DNA of 5,135 bases from NCBI GenBank assembly GCA_964476375.1, contig CAYYZW010000315.1, forward strand, positions 1 through 5,135. The letters are read 5' to 3'. The position numbers and the translations under genes were made by a program. The first letter of the stretch is position 1, and each line of letters begins with the position of its first letter. Shown here piece after piece: positions 1 through 5,135 of the stretch. The notes under the pieces are model-generated. The model made no database searches, was not told the origin of the DNA, and saw only the letters and a list, made by a program, of their open reading frames with translations. Source of the stretch: SAT2750 sp964476375. Its GTDB lineage: Bacteria; Planctomycetota; Planctomycetia; Pirellulales; Pirellulaceae.

Positions 1-1268
1 TACTCTCCCCCACCGGCACCCTCCTGGATGCGGTAGAGGTGCGTATCGCTGCGGAGAAAGAGCGCGCCATCGGCAACGGCCGGGGAGGCCAGGAAGGTGC
101 CATCGAGCTGGTTTGTTGCTTTCTCCTTGAACTCTCGGCCCGTCTCGACGATGGTTGCCTTGCCTACTTCATTGAGGAAGTAGATGTGGTTGCCGATTTG
201 CAAGGGGGAACAGCGGAAGCGGCCACCGAGCCGTTGTTTCCATATCATCTCACCCGTGATGGCATCGAGGCACTGGGCGGTCCCCTCGTCGTCGACCACG
301 TAGATTTCCTTGCCAAGCAGAAGCGGTGAAGGGACATGTCCTATTCCATCCGGGTTTTTCCAGGCCAGGTCCTGATCCTTGATCTGTCCCTGGCCGCCAG
401 GCTTGATGGCATAGATACAGTGGTGATCCTGGGCCACGGAGCCGACGACGTAAAAAAGCCCATTGCCATGGGAAGGGCGGCCCACCAGGGAAAAACCAAT
501 GTACTGGTGCCACCAGATTTCCTTGCCGGTCTTGATGTCATAAGCGGCCACGTGTTCAGAACCCGAGGAGATCACCTGGGTCACTCCACCGGTGGTTACG
601 ACCAGGGGGGTTGCATAGGCCATTTTAAAGAAGCCCCTGTCCTTCACGCGGTCCAGGTGCTTGCGTGCGGTTTTCCAGATCACCGTACCGGTTATCTTGT
701 TGAGGGCGGCCACGAATTGAAGGTCGGTTCCATCGCAGACGAGAATGAGCTTGTCCTTGTGCAGGATCGGTGAACTGGCTGCACCCTGTGGAAGTTCAAA
801 TGGGAGGTCGGTGTTCTTCCAGAGAATCTCACCCTGGAGGTTCAGGCAGACGGTGCCCCGCGGTCCAAAGTGGACATAGGCTCGTTTTCCATCCAGCACG
901 GGAGTCGGCGATGCAAACCCGTTCTGGGCATGCTTGGGACCCACGTTCTCGGTTGTCAGCACTTCGACATCGAAAAGCAGTTCTCCCGTTTTCTGGTCAA
1001 GGCAGACAGCATGTAATGATCTGCCGTCCTCATGGGCGCTTGTCATCCAGATCTGTCCACTGGCAATCACCGGGGACGACCATCCGGAGCCGGGAACCGC
1101 GGACTTCCAGGCGATGGAGTCGGTTTCACTCCATTTCAGAGGCACACGTTTGTCATCCGAATGCCCCTGGCCGTCGGGGCCGCGAAACTGGGGCCACTGG
1201 GCCCGGGAAGTGGTCGGCACGGCAAGAACAAGGGTCGCTGCCAGCAGGAGAAGGGCTCGTCGGTTCAT
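1..1268 (-). CDS. Secreted PQQ-like (BamB-type) beta-propeller repeat protein, 3' end at or just beyond the left edge
   Basis: Reading the minus strand from an ATG at 1268-1266 gives 422 uninterrupted codons plus two bases (TA) at the edge. Residues 1-23 form a signal peptide: basic start MNRR, hydrophobic ALLLLAATLVLAV, then a probable cut after SRA. Mature protein opens with WPQFRGPDGQG (residues 25-35), a typical start for planctomycete PQQ-like proteins. Blade-closing motifs of the form D/N-x-x-TG-x-x-x-W/F recur: DQKTGELLF (91-99), NKITGTVIW (190-198), DIKTGKEIW (244-252), DAITGEMIW (335-343). The end, RSDTHLYRIQE (406-416), resembles the family C terminus, and the next codon is TA-something, so it may stop there (TAA or TAG). 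There is no lipobox Cys, unlike true BamB lipoprotein, and no sign of a quinoprotein dehydrogenase catalytic site, so I infer a scaffold or binding role outside the cytoplasm. In-frame ATGs at 1280 and 1313 are alternatives; 1268 gives the cleanest leader. It is divergent from the DUF1553 gene. Confidence 0.9.
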   Translation of the reverse strand, partial: MNRRALLLLAATLVLAVPTTSRAQWPQFRGPDGQGHSDDKRVPLKWSETDSIAWKSAVPGSGWSSPVIASGQIWMTSAHEDGRSLHAVCLDQKTGELLFDVEVLTTENVGPKHAQNGFASPTPVLDGKRAYVHFGPRGTVCLNLQGEILWKNTDLPFELPQGAASSPILHKDKLILVCDGTDLQFVAALNKITGTVIWKTARKHLDRVKDRGFFKMAYATPLVVTTGGVTQVISSGSEHVAAYDIKTGKEIWWHQYIGFSLVGRPSHGNGLFYVVGSVAQDHHCIYAIKPGGQGQIKDQDLAWKNPDGIGHVPSPLLLGKEIYVVDDEGTAQCLDAITGEMIWKQRLGGRFRCSPLQIGNHIYFLNEVGKATIVETGREFKEKATNQLDGTFLASPAVADGALFLRSDTHLYRIQEGAGGGE

Positions 1269-1394
1269 TGGTCGTACCATCGTGCAAGGAACGGGTTTCC
1301 AGCTGGAGAACATCGTAGCAGAAGTTGTGGATGTGGCATGCTGCGGAAGTAAAAAGTTGTGACTGAAAATGTCTTGCCGGGAACGGGATTCGCT

Positions 1395-1410
1395 CGACCA
1401 GCACAGGTCG
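1395..1410. repeat. Short perfect dyad CGACC-N6-GGTCG, possible operator
   Basis: CGACC at 1395-1399 and GGTCG at 1406-1410 are exact reverse complements around AGCACA. The site lies just upstream of the plus-strand promoter candidate, a plausible place for a regulator. However, a 5-base dyad is expected about once or twice by chance in a region this size, and pairing does not extend outward (T1394 against C1411). No T-run follows, so it is not a terminator. Confidence 0.2.
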
Positions 1411-1417
1411 CTGGATT

Positions 1418-1449
1418 TTGTCGATCCGGCTGGCAGGATTCGGTATATT
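1418..1449 (+). promoter_or_regulatory. Weak candidate sigma70-like promoter for the DUF1553-DUF1501 operon
   Basis: TATATT at 1444-1449 is a reasonable -10 hexamer, and TTGTCG at 1418-1423 could be a -35 element. The 20-base spacer is longer than the preferred 16-18, so only the -10 box has real weight. It would put the transcript start near 1456 and leave a leader of about 47 bases before the ATG at 1503. This is a pattern match only. Confidence 0.25.
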
Positions 1450-1475
1450 GAGCATTCCCGGGTTTTGGCAGTCAA
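1445..1475 (-). promoter_or_regulatory. Very weak candidate promoter for the beta-propeller gene
   Basis: On the minus strand TTGACT (1475-1470) is a near-consensus -35 hexamer. What follows is poor: CAATAT (1450-1445) after a 19-base spacer is the nearest AT-rich match. It would overlap the plus-strand -10 candidate, so the two genes might compete for polymerase if both are real. The transcript would have a leader of more than 150 bases, which further lowers confidence. Confidence 0.15.
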
Positions 1476-1502
1476 CTTGTCCCCGAGCCTCACCAGCTGA
1501 TC

Positions 1503-4500
1503 ATGCGACCTGTCCCCTGCTCTCTTCTCGCCCTTCTTGTGCTCGCGCTTCCCTTAAGTGCGGAGGATGACGATCCCCGGCAGCGGGATCTTCCCCGGGA
1601 TGGCCTCGTGCTCTGGCTGGATGCGGCGGATGCTCAAGCAGCCGGCGAGAAGGTCACCACGTGGCCGGACAGGAGTGGCCGGGATAACCATGTCCGTGAA
1701 CCCAGTGTGGATCTGCAACCGGAGAAGGTGATGGTGGACGGACATGCAGCCGTTCGGTTCACCCGCTCCCGCCTGGTCAGGGAGTCGCTGGCCGGTTTCC
1801 TCTCGGGGGAGCAGCCGTTTCAATTTTTTGTTGTCATGCAGGCCCAGTTGCAGCAGTCCGGCAGTCCCAGGATCCTGGATTTTTCCAGTGCCGGCCAGAG
1901 TGACAAGTATTCCCACAAGCGCAAGGGTTTCTGGTTCGGATACGAGGACTACGCCGCCGATCCCGATTCCAGGGGACGCGCGCGGATCGCCGTGCTGTTT
2001 GGAGCCGAGGGGGCTTCGGCCACAACGGCGTGGGATGGGACGCGTCACGTTGTGGAAGCTGCCTATGCCGGCAATCAAAGATGGGCCCTCTACCACGATG
2101 GCAGCGTGGTGGACCACGGCCGGTACCAGGGGGATGTCGGCTTCCTGGGTTTTCAGGGTGGGAGTCGCCTGACGATTGGACACCAGCAGCAGAAGGGGAC
2201 CGATGAGCATTACTTCCAGGGGGACCTGTTCGAAGTGCTGGTCTTCAATCGAGTTCTGACAGCCGGTGAACAGCGGGCCGTTGGTGAGTACCTGGACCAC
2301 CGGTATGACCTTGGTTCCGCGTACCGGGAATCGAACCCTGCGGGGGTTCTCTACGAAAAGCAGATCCAGCCACTCCTGGCGAAACGGTGCTATGACTGTC
2401 ACGGCAGGCAGGATCCCAGCGGCGGCCTGAACCTGACGGACCTTGTTGGCCTGTACCGGGGGGGGACTTCCGGTCCGGTCATCACGCCTGGAGATGCCCA
2501 GAAGAGCTTCATGCTGCACATCACGGCCTCCAAGGAGATGCCACCGGCCGAAGCGGGGGATCCGCTTTTGGACAGTGAAGTGGAACTTATCCGCCACTGG
2601 ATTGACGGGGGGGCACGAGCGACCGAGCAGGTTGACCTGGCAGGCCTGGCCAGGGAAAACAGGAGCGACCACTGGGCATTTCAGCAGCGTGGTCATCCAC
2701 CGCTGCCCGTGATTGATGCCGGAGATGTCGCCCGTAACCCGGTGGACCATTTCATCCTGGGGCAGCTCGAGGCACAGCAGCTGACGCTCTCACCAACGGC
2801 AGACCGCGCCACGCTCCTCCGGCGGGCGTCACTTGACCTGACCGGCCTCCTGCCAAGCCCCCGGGAATCCGACGCGTTTGTGAACGACAGCGGGCCTGGT
2901 GCCTGGGAAAAAGTGCTGGATCGCCTGCTCGACTCCCGGCACTTCGGGGAACGCTGGGGCCGACACTGGCTCGACAGTGTTGGTCACACCGACACCAATG
3001 CCCTGGACAATGACCAGGTGATCGTGAACCCGGCCAAGGGGAAATGGCGATATCGCGATTACGTTGTCCGCAGCTTCAACGAGGACCAACCCTTCCAGGA
3101 ATTCCTGGTGGAACAACTGGCCGGGGACGAGCTGGTCGACTGGAGAAATGCGGATCGTTTTGATGACAATATCCGCCAGAAGCTGATTGCGACCGGCATG
3201 CTGCGCAGCAGTCCCGATTCGACGGACCAGGGGGAACTGAATATTTTCAGTATCCGCTACTTTGTCCTGCACCAGACGGCTGAGTCGCTTGCCCAGAACC
3301 TGCTGGGACTGACCATGCAGTGCTGCAAGTGCCATGATCACAAGTTCGAGTCGATCTCGCAGCGTGATTACTACCGGTTCACGGCTTTCATCATGCCGGC
3401 CCTCGCCCCGCGAGACTGGCTGACCCCCCCAGAGCGCGAACTACGTCTTCGAGGTCGGCAGGAGCAGGTTGAATTCGTCAGGCAACGCGAAGAAGGAGCT
3501 GCGGAACTTGCCGCAGTTCGTGAAGCGGGGCGAAAGATCCTTTATGACCGGGCTGTAGCGGGTATTCCAGCCCCGCTTCGAGAAGATCTGCTGGCGGCAC
3601 AGCAGGTTGCCACGGAAAAAAGAAACGAGGTCCAAAAATACCTGACGGAGAAGCTGGGAGAGAAATTCGACTTTAACCAGGGGCAGGTTACTGCGGCGCT
3701 CACGGCAGAACAGAAAGCCCGTGAAACGATGCTTGTTGAAGTCCTGGCGGAGCTCACTCGTCGGGAGCAAGAGGAGTGGGTGCAGGCAATCTATGACATG
3801 GGGTCGGTAAGGCCCACCTTTGTGCTTCGCCGGGGGGAATTCGAGATGCCCGGTGCGGAGGTCCAGGCAGGTATTTTTTCCGTCCTGGAAGATCCGATGA
3901 TCCCGCTCCCGAAGGTACAGCCGGCCGGCCAGACCAGCGGCCGGCGTTTGCAACTGGCCCGCCAGTTGACCAACTGGGAGAGCCCGGCCGGGGCCCTCGT
4001 GGCGAGGGTGCGCGTGAACCGCATCTGGCAAAGGCTGTTTGAAACAGGGCTGGTGGAAACGGCAAGCAATTTTGGTGCGTCGGGCATGGCGCCGACGCAT
4101 CCGGACCTGCTCGAATGGCTCACCGGCAGCTTCATTGACAACGGGACGAAACTCAAGCCGCTGCTGAAGTTAATCATGACATCGCAGACCTACATGCAGC
4201 AGTCTTATACGGATGAATCGGTGGCCGGAAAGCGGGCGGAAGAAACAGATCCTGCCAATCGCCTCCTGTGGCGACAGCGGCTGAGGCGCCTGGAAGCAGA
4301 AATCGTGAGAGATTCCATGCTCATGGCCAGCGGGCGTCTTGACCTGGCGATCGGGGGACCACCGTCACCAACGGTCAACCTGCCGGACGGGATGGTGGTG
4401 GAGGCGGGCTATGACCAGGTAAATGACCAGACGACCTGGAGGCGAAGCCTCTACCTGCTGCAGCGACGAAACTATCACCCGTCGGTTTTGCAGGCCTTTG

Positions 4501-4856
4501 ACCAACCACTGTTGACCGAGGCCTGCTCGCGCCGTGAACGATCTGCCTCGGTTGCCCAGTCCCTGATGATGCTCAACGACCGCTTTGTCGTCCACCAGGC
4601 ATCGTTCCTGGCCCGGCGGATTATCTCCGAGTCTGCCGACAGGCAGGATATCTCCGCCCTGGTACGGATGGCCTTCCGGATCGTGCTGGCGCGGAAGGCA
4701 AGTGAGGAGGAGGCAGGCTGGTGCGTGGAGACGTTCGCGAAACAGAAAACAGCTTATATCCAGGCCGGCCAGGACGGACCGACGGCGGAGCATTCTGCAA
4801 TGACACGGATCTGCCAGATGTTATTCAGTACCAGCGAGTTTATCTACATTCACTAG
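1503..4856 (+). CDS. Exported LamG-like / PSCyt1 / DUF1549 / DUF1553 multidomain cytochrome protein
   Basis: The gene is complete and encodes 1117 residues. Residues 1-20 form a signal peptide (hydrophobic LLALLVLALPL, likely cut after LSA). About 33-270 is a concanavalin A/LamG-like domain, opening with GLVLWLDAADA and closing with DLFEVLVFNRVLTAGEQ. About 283-375 is the planctomycete cytochrome PSCyt1, with haem motif CYDCH (296-300) and possible axial Met in MPP (346-348). About 412-632 is DUF1549 (PSCyt2), ending in a second CxxCH, CCKCH (607-611). About 640-765 is a charged, probably helical linker, and 770-800 holds the LRRGEFEMPG segment usual before DUF1553. About 812-1117 is DUF1553 (PSD1), with VRVNRIWQRLFETGLV and THPDLLEWL, and the typical end LFSTSEFIYIH. 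Length is near the family's upper range because of the LamG module. The start is the only ATG after the in-frame stop at 1449. I infer a periplasmic or surface haem protein that may bind sugars; the reaction is unknown. It is followed 11 bases later by its usual DUF1501 partner. Confidence 0.95.
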   Translation: MRPVPCSLLALLVLALPLSAEDDDPRQRDLPRDGLVLWLDAADAQAAGEKVTTWPDRSGRDNHVREPSVDLQPEKVMVDGHAAVRFTRSRLVRESLAGFLSGEQPFQFFVVMQAQLQQSGSPRILDFSSAGQSDKYSHKRKGFWFGYEDYAADPDSRGRARIAVLFGAEGASATTAWDGTRHVVEAAYAGNQRWALYHDGSVVDHGRYQGDVGFLGFQGGSRLTIGHQQQKGTDEHYFQGDLFEVLVFNRVLTAGEQRAVGEYLDHRYDLGSAYRESNPAGVLYEKQIQPLLAKRCYDCHGRQDPSGGLNLTDLVGLYRGGTSGPVITPGDAQKSFMLHITASKEMPPAEAGDPLLDSEVELIRHWIDGGARATEQVDLAGLARENRSDHWAFQQRGHPPLPVIDAGDVARNPVDHFILGQLEAQQLTLSPTADRATLLRRASLDLTGLLPSPRESDAFVNDSGPGAWEKVLDRLLDSRHFGERWGRHWLDSVGHTDTNALDNDQVIVNPAKGKWRYRDYVVRSFNEDQPFQEFLVEQLAGDELVDWRNADRFDDNIRQKLIATGMLRSSPDSTDQGELNIFSIRYFVLHQTAESLAQNLLGLTMQCCKCHDHKFESISQRDYYRFTAFIMPALAPRDWLTPPERELRLRGRQEQVEFVRQREEGAAELAAVREAGRKILYDRAVAGIPAPLREDLLAAQQVATEKRNEVQKYLTEKLGEKFDFNQGQVTAALTAEQKARETMLVEVLAELTRREQEEWVQAIYDMGSVRPTFVLRRGEFEMPGAEVQAGIFSVLEDPMIPLPKVQPAGQTSGRRLQLARQLTNWESPAGALVARVRVNRIWQRLFETGLVETASNFGASGMAPTHPDLLEWLTGSFIDNGTKLKPLLKLIMTSQTYMQQSYTDESVAGKRAEETDPANRLLWRQRLRRLEAEIVRDSMLMASGRLDLAIGGPPSPTVNLPDGMVVEAGYDQVNDQTTWRRSLYLLQRRNYHPSVLQAFDQPLLTEACSRRERSASVAQSLMMLNDRFVVHQASFLARRIISESADRQDISALVRMAFRIVLARKASEEEAGWCVETFAKQKTAYIQAGQDGPTAEHSAMTRICQMLFSTSEFIYIH

Positions 4857-4867
4857 CGAGCCAGATC

Positions 4868-5135
4868 ATGCAGCCCTACCAGTCACGCCGTGAAATGCTC
4901 CAGAGAGCCGGTCTTGGCTTCGGCAGCCTGGCACTGGCCCAGCTGTTCCAGCAGGACCTGGTCGGTGGTGGCGATAACGTCCAGGATCTCAAGCAGCGCC
5001 AGCCGCATTTTGAGCCACGGGTCAAATCGGTCATCCTGATGATGCAGAACGGTGGTCCCAGCCAGATGGACCTGTTTGATCCCAAGCCAGAGCTGGATCG
5101 GCAACACGGCACGCCGTACTTTCACAAGATCGCCG
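4868..5135 (+). CDS. DUF1501 domain protein, N-terminal part (cut by the right edge)
   Basis: Eighty-nine codons plus one base are visible from the ATG at 4868. The N terminus carries a twin-arginine-like leader, SRREML (residues 6-11) followed by a modest hydrophobic stretch AGLGFGSLALAQLF (14-27), which suggests folded export through Tat. From about residue 51 comes the DUF1501 signature: VKSVILMMQNGGPSQMDLFD (52-71) and then PKPELDRQHGTP (72-83). DUF1501 proteins belong to the alkaline phosphatase/sulfatase-like fold group and usually run to about 400-480 residues, so roughly four fifths of the gene lies outside the window. The start lies 11 bases after the stop of the DUF1553 gene, with no terminator or clear Shine-Dalgarno between them, so co-transcription and possibly coupled translation are likely. 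The substrate is unknown; a physical or functional link to the upstream protein is inferred from how often these two families are adjacent in planctomycetes. Confidence 0.93.
   Translation, partial: MQPYQSRREMLQRAGLGFGSLALAQLFQQDLVGGGDNVQDLKQRQPHFEPRVKSVILMMQNGGPSQMDLFDPKPELDRQHGTPYFHKIA

Larger units (their letters stand above)
1281..1502. other. Divergent intergenic region between the propeller gene and the DUF1553 gene
   Basis: This 222-base stretch separates two genes that point away from each other, so it should carry promoters for both. I see no tRNA, small ORF with a credible start, or hairpin followed by a T-run. The minus-strand reading frame of the propeller gene stays open through the whole stretch, but the signal peptide at 1268 argues against translation starting far upstream. 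In the plus direction an in-frame stop at 1449-1451 lies ahead of the ATG at 1503 with no other ATG or GTG between them. No clear Shine-Dalgarno sequence precedes either start, which is common in planctomycetes. Confidence 0.7.

Noticed and set aside
250..541. Possible frameshift in the propeller gene around the T-run opposite 452-457
   Set aside because: The run has six bases. Counting it exactly keeps one open frame from 1268 to the edge with propeller motifs on both sides.
336..773. A 145-codon plus-strand open frame over the propeller gene
   Set aside because: The minus strand across this stretch encodes repeated propeller motifs without interruption, so this is a shadow frame.
770..1362. 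Overlapping plus-strand open frames of 106, 142 and 182 codons at the 5' end of the propeller gene
   Set aside because: They are rich in Arg, Ser and Pro, as expected of off-frame GC-rich DNA, and lie opposite the signal peptide and first blades of the propeller protein.
1554..2750. A 398-codon open frame on the minus strand opposite the LamG/cytochrome part of the large gene
   Set aside because: It is long, but the plus strand here encodes recognisable domains in one continuous frame. The antisense product shows no domain, leader or low-complexity pattern I recognise. Long antisense frames are common opposite GC-rich genes.
3918..3954. Repeated GGCCGG-type clusters (also near 4763)
   Set aside because: They fall inside the DUF1553 coding frame, encode normal residues and are explained by base composition; no regular repeat unit is seen.
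4857..4867. Possible terminator or promoter between the DUF1553 and DUF1501 genes
   Set aside because: Eleven bases are too few for either, and there is no hairpin or T-run.
4876..5125. Two minus-strand open frames of 78 and 80 codons near the right edge
   Set aside because: They lie opposite the DUF1501 N terminus, whose twin-arginine-like leader and NGGPSQ signature identify the coding strand.

Overview
The window looks like ordinary chromosome from a member of the Planctomycetota or a close PVC relative. The main reason is the protein content: a large secreted protein combining a planctomycete-type cytochrome (PSCyt1), DUF1549 (PSCyt2) and DUF1553 (PSD1), followed immediately by a DUF1501 gene. 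This pair is repeated many times in planctomycete genomes and is uncommon elsewhere. Moderately high G+C by eye and the absence of clear Shine-Dalgarno sequences at the starts fit that group. The exact genus cannot be read from this sequence.

Layout: (1) Positions 1-1268, minus strand: a secreted PQQ-like (BamB-type) beta-propeller protein. It starts near 1268 and runs off the left edge, probably within a codon of its natural end. (2) Positions 1281-1502: the divergent intergenic region, with weak candidate promoter elements and a short dyad. (3) Positions 1503-4856, plus strand: a complete 1117-residue exported protein with an N-terminal LamG-like domain, a CxxCH cytochrome domain, DUF1549 with a second CxxCH, a charged probably helical linker, and DUF1553. 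(4) From 4868 to the right edge, plus strand: the first 89 codons of a DUF1501 protein with a twin-arginine-like leader, 11 bases after the previous stop.

The two plus-strand genes are almost certainly one transcription unit. All three products appear to be exported, so the window encodes an extracytoplasmic set: a haem-binding multidomain protein with a possible carbohydrate-binding module, a DUF1501 (alkaline phosphatase/sulfatase-like fold) partner, and a divergently transcribed beta-propeller. The biochemical role of the DUF1549/DUF1553/DUF1501 set is not established; links to polysaccharide breakdown are hypotheses from genome context. I found no RNA genes, mobile elements, CRISPR arrays or integration scars. 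Nothing here is convincingly a new system; the points most worth checking are the domain architecture and the unusual signature residues of the large protein.
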